NCBI GenBank assembly: GCA_040507245.1
Contig: JBEVVH010000008.1
Location: 1-40,639, forward strand
DNA length: 40,639 bases
Direction: 5' to 3'
Source of the DNA: Thiodiazotropha sp040507245
Lineage (GTDB): Bacteria > Pseudomonadota > Gammaproteobacteria > Chromatiales > Chromatiaceae
Shown here: positions 1 through 7,987 of the stretch, piece after piece
Layout: every line of letters starts with the position of its first letter
Position numbering within the stretch: position 1 is the stretch's first letter
Made by a program: the position numbers and the translations under genes
Notes under the pieces: model-generated
Database searches by the model: none
Told to the model about the DNA's origin: nothing
What the model saw: the letters and a program-made list of their open reading frames with translations, nothing else

Positions 1-249
1 TGTTAGTGTTCGTGCATCAATTTTTTCCATCCGGGAATAATACGTGATATCCGTTAAAATATCTCCCTATTATTGAGCCGAGTTAATAGCTCGTGAATCG
101 AGGTTCAAGCGCAGCGAAAATCGTGCGTAAACTTTGGTATTAATTGAAGCCTTGATGATTACTCAAAAAAGTTCGGCCAAAGCTGTTATGCAGGATGCTG
201 GAGCAATGTGCAATCTAGGGACATGTCGCGCTGATAAAGAGACTTACAT

Positions 250-432
250 TTGGTGGACGCCAGGTTCGAGAAGGTAAAGCGCAATCTGCCGGAGATCTTA
301 TTGCCAGGACATGTGGCCAAGTTCTCTGCAAGCCTGAATTCAGTTTGTATCGAGTATTTTTTCGATGTGGTTGATGTGAGACCTTGCCGGATAAAGCCTC
401 AAGTGTGGGGAGACAGCATCAAAAAAAGGTGA
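250..432 (+). CDS. Doubtful small hypothetical protein (60 aa)
   Basis: An open frame of 60 codons starts with TTG and ends just before the ssrA terminator hairpin. I recognise no family, membrane segment or signal peptide in it, and there is no clear ribosome binding site. It lies in the AT-richer flank at 1-440, whose composition differs from the GC-rich genes to the right. It could be a chance frame or the remnant of a longer gene. The rest of 1-249 shows no gene that I can support. Confidence 0.15.
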   Translation: MVDARFEKVKRNLPEILLPGHVAKFSASLNSVCIEYFFDVVDVRPCRIKPQVWGDSIKKR

Positions 433-454
433 ACTGAAATCAGTTCACCTTTTT
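423..454 (-). terminator. Rho-independent terminator of ssrA
   Basis: Read on the minus strand, a stem of AGGTGAACTG pairing with CAGTTCACCT closes a four-base loop and is followed by a run of seven T. It sits 5 bases past the CCA end of the tmRNA, where the primary transcript should stop before 3' trimming. A-runs on one side and T-runs on the other mean it could work in both directions. Confidence 0.85.
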
Positions 455-458
455 CAAT

Positions 459-824
459 TGGTGGAGGCGGGCGGATTCGAACCGCCGTCCGCGAGTCCTC
501 TGCCCAGAGATCTACATGCTTAGTCCGATCTATTGTGTTTAACCGGTTGCCACCCGATGGACAGGGCGTGCAACAAGCGATTCCGGATAGGTTTTAACAT
601 CGCTGCCCCGGACAGGCTTTGATGCGATTCTGTGAGATATGACGCCTGAAAAGCTGGACGCACAGACACGGCTCCAGTCAGACGGCACCCTACCGGGTAT
701 TAAGCGGCGAGTGCGTAGTTGTCGTCGTTGGCAACTATAAGTTTGCAGCTGGATTAGCGAGGTTCTCTGCCCCTCGGCATGCACACTAGGTTTTGCAACC
801 CCCGTCGAAGCCTACGTCGCCCCC
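459..824 (-). ncRNA. ssrA: Transfer-messenger RNA (tmRNA)
   Basis: This is the one-piece tmRNA that rescues stalled ribosomes by adding a degradation tag, working with SmpB. On the minus strand the 5' end GGGGGCG pairs with CGCCTCC just before ACCA at the 3' end. The third pair is G-U, the identity mark read by alanyl-tRNA synthetase. The T arm GGTTCGAATCC is present near the 3' end. The tag frame at 700-732 encodes ANDDNYALAA and then TAA; E. coli has ANDENYALAA. The resume codon is GCC instead of the common GCA. The length of 366 nt is normal. Its partner gene smpB lies about 170 bp upstream on the same strand. Confidence 0.96.
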
Positions 825-845
825 ATGACGGTTGTGGTCATAGAC

Positions 846-851
846 AGTATA
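846..851 (-). promoter_or_regulatory. Possible -10 element of ssrA
   Basis: TATACT on the minus strand lies about 21 bases before the mature 5' end. That fits transcription starting in a short leader later removed by RNase P. No good -35 hexamer is visible, so this rests on one box. Confidence 0.35.
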
Positions 852-992
852 CGTGAAGGAAGATTTCCTGGATAGATGTCCGGCTTGGAAATAAATCCTG
901 GGTATTTACCTAACTATATGTAATATCAAGAAATAGAAGTGAGAATGAGCTGCCCCAGGAAATCGATAGGGTTGAGGCTGTGCAGGCAGGCT

Positions 993-1472
993 TCAACCCT
1001 GCTTGAACATCCGGGCCTTTTCCCGCTGCCAGTCCCGGTCCTTGTCGCTGGCGCGCTTGTCGTGCTGTTTCTTGCCCTTGGCGAGACCGATTTCCAACTT
1101 GGCCATGCCCTTTTTCCAGTACATCGCCGTGGGAACCAGGGTGTAACCCTTGCGTTCCACCAAGCCAATCAGCTTGTTGAGTTCGCTTCGATGCAACAGC
1201 AGTTTGCGGGTGCGCATCGGGTCGGGATGAATATGAGTGGAGGCCGTGGTCAGAGGCACGATATGGGCGCCGAACAGGAATGCCTCGCCATCCTTGATGG
1301 TGACGTAGCTCTCCTTGATCTGCACCCGGCCTTCACGCAGGCTTTTGACTTCCCAGCCCTGCAGGGCGAGGCCTGCTTCATAGCGGTCCTCGATAAAATA
1401 GTCGTGACCGGCCTTCTTGTTAAGAGCAATGGTCGCGCCGCCTGGGCTTTTCTTCTTTGATTTGGTCGACAT
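993..1472 (-). CDS. smpB: SsrA-binding protein SmpB
   Basis: SmpB binds the tRNA-like part of tmRNA and carries it into the empty A site of stalled ribosomes. The 159-residue product has the usual length. It shows the family's beta-barrel core (residues about 15-135), including the segment around GWEVKSLREGRVQ and the late MAKLEIGLAKGKKQHDKR stretch. A basic C-terminal tail (DWQREKARMF) normally becomes helical in the mRNA channel. The gene lies directly upstream of ssrA on the same strand, a common pairing. The ATG lacks an obvious Shine-Dalgarno sequence, but the N-terminus is lysine-rich as in homologues. It diverges from the transporter gene over 135 bp. Confidence 0.96.
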   Translation of the reverse strand: MSTKSKKKSPGGATIALNKKAGHDYFIEDRYEAGLALQGWEVKSLREGRVQIKESYVTIKDGEAFLFGAHIVPLTTASTHIHPDPMRTRKLLLHRSELNKLIGLVERKGYTLVPTAMYWKKGMAKLEIGLAKGKKQHDKRASDKDRDWQREKARMFKQG

Positions 1473-1607
1473 CGGGGTATTCTAATCGCGGTTTGCCGCG
1501 CTCACCAGTAGCGGCTTGTTAATCCGTGTTAATTTACGGAAAATGGTGGGCTATCAATTCAGTAGCTCTAGCCGGAGGCGGTCCGGCACATCACGAGGCA
1601 GGGGTAC

Positions 1608-3008
1608 ATGACGGAAAGACAGTCCATCCAAGGCCAATGGTCATCACGGCTGGTGTTTATACTCGCAGCCACCGGGTCGGCCGTGGGACTGGGCAACATC
1701 TGGAAGTTTCCCTACATCACCGGTGAAAACGGCGGCGGGGCCTTTGTGGTGATCTACCTGCTGTGTATCGCGGTGGTGGGCATCCCGGTGATGATGGCCG
1801 AGGTCATGCTCGGTCGGCGGGGCCGTCAGAGTCCGATCAACACCATGACCATGCTCAGCGAAGAGGAGCAGGCCAGTAAGGTCTGGTCGCTGGTCGGCTG
1901 GAGCGGCGTGGTGGCGGGCCTGCTGATCCTTTCCTACTACAGCGTGATTGCCGGCTGGGCTCTGGCCTACGTGATACGTGCCGGGGGCGGGGCGTTCAAC
2001 GGCATGGACGCGGGGGGCATCGAGAGCCTATTCAATCACCTGGTCGGCGATCCCGAACGGCTGCTCGCCTGGCACACCCTGTTCATGCTGCTGACCATGT
2101 TCGTGGTGGCCAAAGGGGTCAAGGCCGGTCTGGAGAAGGCTGTCACCTATCTGATGCCGGCCCTGTTCGTACTGCTCATCGTGCTGGTGGGTTATGCAAT
2201 CAATACCGGGCATTTCAAGGACGGCTTCGATTTCCTGTTCACCCCGGACTTCAGCAAGCTGCTCTACTCCTGCCGCGTGGTGGGGGGGCTGGAGCAATGT
2301 GAGCTCAGCGGCAGTCCGATCCTTACCGCTCTGGGTCACGCCTTCTTCACCCTCAGTCTCGGCATGGGCGCGATCATGGTGTACGGCTCCTACATGCCGA
2401 AGAAGGCCTCGATTTCCGGGTCTGTCATGCTCATCGCCTTCCTCGACACCCTGGTGGCCCTGGTGGCCGGCATGGCCATATTTCCGATCGTATTCGCCAA
2501 TGGTCTGGAACCCGCAGCGGGCCCCGGGCTGATTTTTCAGACCCTGCCGATTGCCTTTGGCGCGATGCCCGGCGGGCAGTTTTTCGGCACTCTGTTTTTC
2601 CTCCTGCTGGTGTTTGCGGCCTGGAGTTCCGCGATCTCCCTGATCGAACCGGCGGTAGCCTGGCTGGTGGAAAACCGGGAAATGACCCGGGTACGCGCCT
2701 CTGCCTGGCTGGGGGGCGTAACCTGGGTGCTGGGACTGGGCACCATTTTTTCCTTCAATCTGGGTTCCGATCTAAAGATCTGGGACAAAACCTTCTTCGA
2801 TCTGCTCGATTACCTGACAGCGAATATCCTGCTGCCGCTCGGCGGGTTGCTGATCGCGGTGTTCGCGGGATGGGTGATGAAGCAGGCCTCGAGCCGGGAA
2901 GAGTTCGCCATGGGTGAATGGATCTATCGCCTGTGGTGGATCCTGATCCGTTACATCTCACCCATTGCCGTGGTAGTGGTTTTTCTGCATGCAATCGGGA
3001 TCGTCTGA
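1608..3008 (+). CDS. Sodium-dependent transporter, neurotransmitter:sodium symporter (NSS/SNF) family
   Basis: This is an inner-membrane protein of the LeuT-like NSS family, which couples sodium entry to uptake of amino acids or related small molecules. The substrate cannot be read from the sequence. The first membrane segment has the family signature GLGNIWKFPY (residues about 27-36), whose unwound part binds sodium and substrate. A GGGAFVVIY segment follows, and about eleven hydrophobic segments run to residue 466. The ATG has a purine-rich site (AGGGG) seven to eight bases upstream. The gene ends one base before the GTG start of ratA, so the two are probably translationally coupled. That pairing is not the E. 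coli arrangement. Confidence 0.9.
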   Translation: MTERQSIQGQWSSRLVFILAATGSAVGLGNIWKFPYITGENGGGAFVVIYLLCIAVVGIPVMMAEVMLGRRGRQSPINTMTMLSEEEQASKVWSLVGWSGVVAGLLILSYYSVIAGWALAYVIRAGGGAFNGMDAGGIESLFNHLVGDPERLLAWHTLFMLLTMFVVAKGVKAGLEKAVTYLMPALFVLLIVLVGYAINTGHFKDGFDFLFTPDFSKLLYSCRVVGGLEQCELSGSPILTALGHAFFTLSLGMGAIMVYGSYMPKKASISGSVMLIAFLDTLVALVAGMAIFPIVFANGLEPAAGPGLIFQTLPIAFGAMPGGQFFGTLFFLLLVFAAWSSAISLIEPAVAWLVENREMTRVRASAWLGGVTWVLGLGTIFSFNLGSDLKIWDKTFFDLLDYLTANILLPLGGLLIAVFAGWVMKQASSREEFAMGEWIYRLWWILIRYISPIAVVVVFLHAIGIV

Positions 3009-3009
3009 A

Positions 3010-3453
3010 GTGCCGGTTGTCCAGAAGAGCGCACTGGTTTATCACTCGGCACAACAGATGTACGAGTTGGTATGTGATTTCGAGTCCTACCCTGAGTTTC
3101 TGCCCTGGTGCAGCAACAGCCGCCTGATTTCCCGCAGTGAAGAGGAGATCTGCGGCGAACTGGAAGTCTCACGCATTGGTATACGTCAGCGCTTCTCCAC
3201 CTGCAATAAACTGGTGACCAACGAACGCATGGACATCCAACTTCGCGACGGACCATTCCGCAGGTTGGAAGGTGGCTGGCGATTCACTGAACTTCAGCAG
3301 GACGCCTGCAAGGTCGAACTGGTGCTGGAGTTCGAGTTTGCGGGACGTCTCATCGATGCTGCTTTCGGCCGGGTGTTCAGCCAAATTGCCAACACCCTGG
3401 TGGATGCCTTTTGTAAACGTGCTTATGAAATCTACGGGCAGTCTGAAAAATGA
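3010..3453 (+). CDS. ratA: RatA/Coq10-type START-domain protein
   Basis: The 147-residue protein belongs to the polyketide cyclase/START-like family that includes E. coli RatA and mitochondrial Coq10. RatA has been described as a toxin blocking 70S ribosome association; the Coq10 branch binds ubiquinone. Which role holds here is not decided by sequence. The family signature is visible in SAQQMYELVCDFESYPEFLPWC near the N-terminus and in the C-terminal helix. I chose GTG at 3010 because the product then begins MPVVQKSALV, matching the RatA start. An ATG at 2989 would add seven residues inside the transporter gene. The end overlaps rnfH by four bases (ATGA). Confidence 0.88.
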   Translation: MPVVQKSALVYHSAQQMYELVCDFESYPEFLPWCSNSRLISRSEEEICGELEVSRIGIRQRFSTCNKLVTNERMDIQLRDGPFRRLEGGWRFTELQQDACKVELVLEFEFAGRLIDAAFGRVFSQIANTLVDAFCKRAYEIYGQSEK

Positions 3454-3761
3454 AATTTGAAGTGGCCTATGGAAAGTTGAACGAACAGGTCCTGCTGGTG
3501 GTGGATTCCGAGAATCCGTTGTCCGCCGGAGATGTGATTGAAAAATCCGGAATTCTCCAACGCTTTCCTGAGATCGACCTGAAAGAGAACAAGATCGGGA
3601 TCTTCGGCAAGGCGGCGAAACTCGATGCCGTTTTGAGTGACGGTGACCGGGTCGAGATCTACCGTCCTCTGATCGCCGACCCCAAGGAGGCGCGAAAGCA
3701 GCGCGCGGCGGAAGGCAAACCGATGCGTAAAGGGGCAGGGGCTGAAGCGTCGGATTCCTGA
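3450..3761 (+). CDS. rnfH: RnfH family ubiquitin-like protein
   Basis: This 103-residue protein of the RnfH (UPF0125) family has a small beta-grasp fold; its biochemical role is unsettled despite the name. Family features include the N-terminal strand MKFEVAYG, the KENKIGIFGK segment at residues about 45-55, and the DGDRVEIYRPL strand followed by DPKEARKQRA. The start codon overlaps the ratA stop codon (ATGA), so the two are coupled, as in many gammaproteobacteria. The last 20 residues are a charged, probably disordered tail. Confidence 0.92.
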   Translation: MKFEVAYGKLNEQVLLVVDSENPLSAGDVIEKSGILQRFPEIDLKENKIGIFGKAAKLDAVLSDGDRVEIYRPLIADPKEARKQRAAEGKPMRKGAGAEASDS

Positions 3762-3763
3762 AC

Positions 3764-3795
3764 CCGGCCGTCTAAAGTCGGCCCGGCGGATTTTT
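3764..3795 (+). terminator. Likely terminator after rnfH
   Basis: A GC-rich stem (GGCCG pairing with CGGCC, extended past one bulge) is followed five bases later by TTTTT. It begins two bases after the rnfH stop codon. The gap before the T-run makes it a weak form. Confidence 0.5.
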
Positions 3796-3849
3796 ACAGC
3801 GACCGCTTGCCGGGATGTCTCGCAGTTTTCTCTGATACCCTTATTGCGT

Positions 3850-3952
3850 GTTCCCACGCTCTGCGTGAGAACACATGAATAGGCCCGATGGGCATTCAAT
3901 CACTACAAATCACCCGGCTTAGGTAGGCGTTCCCACGCAGAGCGTGGGAACG
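3850..3952. repeat. REPIN-like paired palindrome, copy 1
   Basis: Two near-palindromes lie in opposite orientation about 55 bases apart between rnfH and bamE. Each has a stem of GTTCCCACGC with GCGTGGGAAC. The left one has loop TCT and one stem mismatch; the right one has loop AGA and is perfect. The opposite loops show that the pair is inverted. Three related pairs lie at 15600, 24686 and 28346. Confidence 0.85.
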
Positions 3953-4064
3953 AGATGTCCGTGGTGGAGTATAGAAGCGTCGTTCCATCAGGCGACCTGA
4001 ATTTTGGCAGACCCCCGGATGTTGATGGTTTTTGGCTGACACGCGCCGCTCAGGCAAGAGAAGG

Positions 4065-4511
4065 TCAGTCGACCTCGAAACCGAGGGATTTCCAGAATCT
4101 CTCCAGGATGCCCAGATCGCCATCGTAATCCGGCACGCTGACGATCAATTCCCGTTTTTCCTGTTGCGAGACCACGTTCTCGGCGGGTGGGATGTCTCCG
4201 CTATACCGGCTCATGTAGTCGCCATTGAAATAGACGCTGAAGCGCTTGATCTCAAGCGGTTCGTTGCGTCGCTTGATCGAAAACAGGTAGTCCCAGCGCT
4301 CCTCATGAAATACGTCAATCAGCATCGGGGTGCCCAATGCAAAACGTACCTGGCGCTGTGACATGCCCGGCTGCAGTAATGCGACCATTTCAGGTGTGAC
4401 GATATTACCTTGTTCAATGTCAGGGGAATGCACCAGGGACAGATCTTCCCAGGAAGTGCAGGCATTCATCAGGGGGAGGATGACTAAAATGAAGATGAGA
4501 ATCTTTTTCAT
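4065..4511 (-). CDS. bamE: Outer membrane assembly lipoprotein BamE
   Basis: BamE (SmpA/OmlA family) is a small lipoprotein of the BAM complex that inserts beta-barrel proteins into the outer membrane. The 148-residue product starts with a lysine pair and a hydrophobic stretch ending in the lipobox LMNAC, so Cys18 would be lipidated. The BamE domain follows, with the hallmark GMSQRQVRFALGTPM (residues about 49-63) and then DVFHEERWDYLF. The C-terminal part after residue 95 is longer and less conserved than in E. coli. The gene diverges from fur over a 77-bp gap, whereas recN is the usual neighbour in enteric bacteria. Confidence 0.93.
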   Translation of the reverse strand: MKKILIFILVILPLMNACTSWEDLSLVHSPDIEQGNIVTPEMVALLQPGMSQRQVRFALGTPMLIDVFHEERWDYLFSIKRRNEPLEIKRFSVYFNGDYMSRYSGDIPPAENVVSQQEKRELIVSVPDYDGDLGILERFWKSLGFEVD

Positions 4512-4588
4512 TATGAGTACAATCTACGTAACTGAGGCGATAGTAACTCATTCCGTTCCCCAGAGACATAGGTTGGAGACGTGTAGGG

Positions 4589-5008
4589 ATGGATAATCAA
4601 GATATTCGTAAAGCCGGACTGAAAGTCACCCTGCCCAGGGTGAAGATCCTGGATTTGCTCGAGAGCAGCACCCAACGCCACGTCAGCGCGGAGGATGTCT
4701 ACAAGATGCTCCTCGACAAAGGCGAGGAGATCGGCCTGGCTACGGTCTACCGGGTGTTGACCCAGTTCGAGGCGGCAGGGTTGGTGACCCGGCACAACTT
4801 TGAAGGCGGACACGCGGTGTTCGAGCTGGACCGGGGCGGCCACCATGACCACCTGGTGTGCGTGGTTTGCGGCAAGGTCGAAGAGTTCGTGGACGGCACC
4901 ATCGAGAAGCGCCAGCGGGAGATTGCCAAGGAGCATGGTTTCGAAATGGTCGACCACTCTTTGATCATCTACGGACACTGCGGCAACCCCAAGTGCCAGG
5001 TGAGCTGA
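4589..5008 (+). CDS. fur: Ferric uptake regulator Fur
   Basis: Fur is a metal-sensing repressor that controls iron uptake genes when bound to Fe(II). The 139-residue protein has the N-terminal winged helix (LKVTLPRVKILDLL and TVYRVLTQFEAAGLV), the histidine cluster HHDH at 85-88, the structural zinc cysteines Cys91 and Cys94, and a second cysteine pair at 131 and 136. These features separate it from Zur and PerR only in part, but the overall match is to classical gammaproteobacterial Fur. I see no convincing Fur box in the 77 bp shared with bamE. The gene faces recN tail to tail. Confidence 0.95.
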   Translation: MDNQDIRKAGLKVTLPRVKILDLLESSTQRHVSAEDVYKMLLDKGEEIGLATVYRVLTQFEAAGLVTRHNFEGGHAVFELDRGGHHDHLVCVVCGKVEEFVDGTIEKRQREIAKEHGFEMVDHSLIIYGHCGNPKCQVS

Positions 5009-5069
5009 AGAATCCGGTTGGCGATGCACTATGGGGCCAGAGTCCCCACTGGGAAGAAGTACCGCTGAA

Positions 5070-6743
5070 TCAGGGCGTAGAGGCCAGGCTGATCATCTCC
5101 TGGGCATGCGCCAGGGTCTGCTCGGTGATCTTCACACCGCCCAGCATACGGGCAATTTCCTGAATCCGGTCCGTCTCCCCCAGCCGCGCGATTGAAGTCT
5201 GGGTGGATTGCTTCTGGGTTTTCTTCTGTACCTGGTAGTGATGGTTCGCCTGGGCGGCAACCTGGGGCAGGTGGGTGACACACAGAATCTGCCGGTTGGC
5301 TGAGAGCTTGCGCAGCATCTGTCCGACAATCTCCGCAACGCCTCCTCCGATACCCACGTCCACCTCGTCGAACACCAGGGTGGGGGTTCGTCCGTACTGG
5401 ATGGTGGCCACCTGAATGGCCAGGCTGATGCGAGACAATTCACCACCGGAGGCCACATGTCTCAATGCCTGGAGGGGCATCCCGGGGTTGGCGGAGACCA
5501 GAAAATCGACCTGCTCCATCCCGGAGGCACCGGCCTGCTCTTCTGGAAGGGGTGTGAGGGTCACTGCGAATACACCACCTGTCATGCCCAGCCCCTGCAT
5601 TGCCTGGCTGATCTCCTCACCCAGCCGCTCGGCCGCGGCCTGGCGCTTTTTGCTCAGCGTTCCCGCCAGCTTGAGGTATTCGGCGCGATGGCGTTCGACC
5701 TGGGCGGCCAGTTCGGAGAGGGTCTCATCGGCCTGTTCCAGGGTGCGGATTTCAGCCTCGATCTGCTCGAGTCGCTGCGGCAGTTGATCTGGTGTGACCC
5801 GGTATTTGCGGGACATGTCATGCATGCTGGACAGGCGCTCTTCCAGTTGCTGCAACTCTTGCGGATCCAGTTCCACATCCGACAGGTAGCCCCTGAGGAA
5901 CGCCAGGCTTTCATCAAGTTGGATGAGGGCACCGTCCAGCATCTCCCGGGGGCTGGCGAGATCGCTGTCGAGGGTTTCGATCTCAGTCAGTTTGTCCACC
6001 GAGCGTGACAGCTGGCTGCGCAGGGATTGCTCCTCGCCGTCGAGCCGCTCGACGATCCCGCTGCAGGTCTCCCGCAGATGGGCGGCATGACTCAGGCGGC
6101 TGTGCGCCTGGTCGATGTTTTCGAGTTCTTCCAGGCTGATGCCGAGCGCAAGCAGTTCCTGGGATTGGAAGTTCAGCAGGTCCAGGCGGGCGGCCCGTTC
6201 CTCGACCGCCTCGGTCAACGCCTGCAGCTGTTTGTGATCCTGTTGGTAGGTCTTGAACTGTTGCGCGACCTGATCCCTGAGCGGTAACAGCCCGCCGTAG
6301 GCGTCAAGCAGCCGGCGCTGGTGCCCGGCCTTGAGTAGCGACTGGTGAGCGTGCTGACCGTGGATTTCCACCAGCAGGCCACCCAGTTCCTGAAGCTGCT
6401 GCTGGGGTACGCTGCGACCGTTGATGAAACAGCGTGATCGACCCTCCCGGTTCAGGCTGCGGCGCAGGATGCAGCTGCTCTCCTCATCCAGGTCATTCGC
6501 CTTGAGCCACTCCCGGGCCTCCGGCAGGGTCTGAAGATCGAACTCCGCAGTGACCTCGGCGCGATCACTGCCCGCTCGAATCATGCCATTGTCGGCCCGT
6601 TCTCCCAGGGCCAGTCCCAGGGCGTCGATGAGGATCGATTTGCCGGCGCCGGTTTCGCCGGTCAGGGCGGTCAGCCCAGTCACCAGGTCCAGCTCCATCG
6701 AGGTGACGATGGCCAGGTTGTGAATCTGCAGATGGCTCAGCAT
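5070..6743 (-). CDS. recN: DNA repair protein RecN
   Basis: RecN is an SMC-like ATPase that acts in double-strand break repair. The 557-residue protein has Walker A GETGAGKS at 29-36, a long central coiled coil rich in Leu, Glu and Gln (about 150-370), the ABC signature VASGGELSR near residue 435, and Walker B TLVFDEVDVGIGG. The length equals the family norm. The ATG overlaps the end of nadK by seven bases, so the two are probably translated as a coupled pair, as in many gammaproteobacteria. No LexA box stands out upstream because nadK covers that region; SOS control cannot be claimed from this sequence. Confidence 0.96.
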   Translation of the reverse strand: MLSHLQIHNLAIVTSMELDLVTGLTALTGETGAGKSILIDALGLALGERADNGMIRAGSDRAEVTAEFDLQTLPEAREWLKANDLDEESSCILRRSLNREGRSRCFINGRSVPQQQLQELGGLLVEIHGQHAHQSLLKAGHQRRLLDAYGGLLPLRDQVAQQFKTYQQDHKQLQALTEAVEERAARLDLLNFQSQELLALGISLEELENIDQAHSRLSHAAHLRETCSGIVERLDGEEQSLRSQLSRSVDKLTEIETLDSDLASPREMLDGALIQLDESLAFLRGYLSDVELDPQELQQLEERLSSMHDMSRKYRVTPDQLPQRLEQIEAEIRTLEQADETLSELAAQVERHRAEYLKLAGTLSKKRQAAAERLGEEISQAMQGLGMTGGVFAVTLTPLPEEQAGASGMEQVDFLVSANPGMPLQALRHVASGGELSRISLAIQVATIQYGRTPTLVFDEVDVGIGGGVAEIVGQMLRKLSANRQILCVTHLPQVAAQANHHYQVQKKTQKQSTQTSIARLGETDRIQEIARMLGGVKITEQTLAHAQEMISLASTP

Positions 6744-7630
6744 CGTTTCTTGTTCGGGTTTTCAGCCCACCCCAGCTTGGCGCGCAGGATACTGTAATAG
6801 TCGTACCCTTTGGGATGAATCAGGCGAACCGGGTGTTCCGATTTGCGAATCCGGATGCTCTCGCCGGGCATGGCTGGTACCGTGGCCTGACCGTCACAGG
6901 TGATCTGCACGTCCTCCGCATGGGCGAAGTTGAGGCGGATTTCAATTTCACTGTCCCCGTCCACCACGATGGGACGATTGCTCAGGGTGTGCGGACAGAT
7001 CGGAACCAGGGCAATCGCATTCAGGGACGGGTGGAGCAGGGGGCCGCCACCGGACAGAGCGTAAGCGGTGGATCCCGTGGGGGTCGATACGATCAGACCG
7101 TCGGAGCGCTGATCGTTGACCAGTTGCCCGTCCACATGGGTCTCGAACTCGATCATGCGGGCGATGTTCCACTTGTGCAGGACCACATCGTTGAAAGCGA
7201 AAATCGGGGTGTGCTGGGTCGACTCGTCACCCATGCGCACCTCGAGCAGAAAGCGGTGTTCCTGCTCATAGTTGCCGTTCAGGATCTCACCCAGGCGCAG
7301 GATCATCTCATCCGGGGAGATGTCCACCAGGAATCCCAGGCGTCCCAGGTTGATGCCCAACAGAGGAATGCTCTGTTGCGAAAGAACCCGGGCCGCATGC
7401 AACAGGGTGCCATCTCCGCCGACCACGAAGGCCAGGTCGGGGCGACCCGGCAGGGAGATCTCGGCTCGTCCGGTCAGGGTTTCCCCGTCCATCAGACGGC
7501 GGGTGTGATCCTCGAACACGACCTCATGATTCCGCTCGCTAAGGAAGTCGCTGAGTTTGCGCAGCGTTTCCCGGACCGTCGGATCCCCGTGTTTGCCGAT
7601 GAGGCCGATGCTGTGGAACCTTTGATGCAT
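6737..7630 (-). CDS. nadK: NAD kinase
   Basis: NadK phosphorylates NAD to NADP with ATP in the cytoplasm. With the start at 7630 the product has 297 residues, close to the 292 of E. coli. It contains the catalytic GGDG motif at 71-74, NLGRLGFLVD, and the substrate-binding segment SDGLIVSTPTGSTAYALSGGGP. The open frame extends 30 codons further upstream, but that extension does not resemble the family, and MHQRFHSIGLIG fits the known N-terminus. A Shine-Dalgarno sequence is weak at this ATG. The gene is first in a pair with recN and diverges from hrcA. Confidence 0.94.
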   Translation of the reverse strand: MHQRFHSIGLIGKHGDPTVRETLRKLSDFLSERNHEVVFEDHTRRLMDGETLTGRAEISLPGRPDLAFVVGGDGTLLHAARVLSQQSIPLLGINLGRLGFLVDISPDEMILRLGEILNGNYEQEHRFLLEVRMGDESTQHTPIFAFNDVVLHKWNIARMIEFETHVDGQLVNDQRSDGLIVSTPTGSTAYALSGGGPLLHPSLNAIALVPICPHTLSNRPIVVDGDSEIEIRLNFAHAEDVQITCDGQATVPAMPGESIRIRKSEHPVRLIHPKGYDYYSILRAKLGWAENPNKKRC

Positions 7631-7904
7631 GTGTTCAGCGATGAGTTGGGTGTTCAGGCGGTCATAGAGGCCAGGGTGTGATAATCCGCAAACGTTAGCA
7701 CGCCGATAGTGCCAATCCAAGGGTCAGGCGAGTGAGACTCGGGTGGTTTCCGGCAATCGGGATAAACAGCGACCTGGTTAAGCGGGGCCGCCTGCAATGC
7801 CGTGCTTTGGGGGGTATCCACTGAGTCTGGTCCGGGTGGGATGAAGAAACGGAATGGTGTTCCTGTACATGTGCTCACCGCGACCCTTGGCAGGTTTCCG
7901 AAAC

Positions 7905-7933
7905 TTGACTCTCACAGTGCGAGTTGCTAATTT
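7905..7933 (+). promoter_or_regulatory. Sigma-70 type promoter of hrcA
   Basis: TTGACT and TAATTT are separated by exactly 17 bases. Transcription would begin near 7941, right at the left edge of the CIRCE element, which is the expected position for HrcA repression. The region 7631-7904 before it, which separates the divergent nadK and hrcA genes, holds no gene that I can support. Confidence 0.7.
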
Positions 7934-7941
7934 CTGACTGA

Positions 7942-7968
7942 TTGGCACTCAACTGCCATGAGTGCTAA
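7942..7968. promoter_or_regulatory. CIRCE operator (HrcA binding site)
   Basis: The inverted repeat TTGGCACTC, nine bases, GAGTGCTAA matches the CIRCE consensus (TTAGCACTC-N9-GAGTGCTAA) with one change in the left arm. It lies just after the hrcA promoter, so HrcA would repress its own operon. Confidence 0.9.
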
Positions 7969-7987
7969 TGATTACGCGGAGAGAGCT

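Noticed and set aside
539..784. 81-codon minus-strand frame
   Set aside because: It lies wholly inside the tmRNA gene, whose ends, tag and stems are clear.
939..1460. 173-codon plus-strand frame opposite smpB
   Set aside because: It is the antisense shadow of smpB, with no family features of its own.
4512..4588. Fur box in the bamE-fur gap
   Set aside because: No stretch resembles the GATAATGAT-type inverted repeat.
6815..7681. 288-codon plus-strand frame opposite nadK
   Set aside because: Long antisense frames are common in GC-rich genes, and nadK with its GGDG motif is certain.
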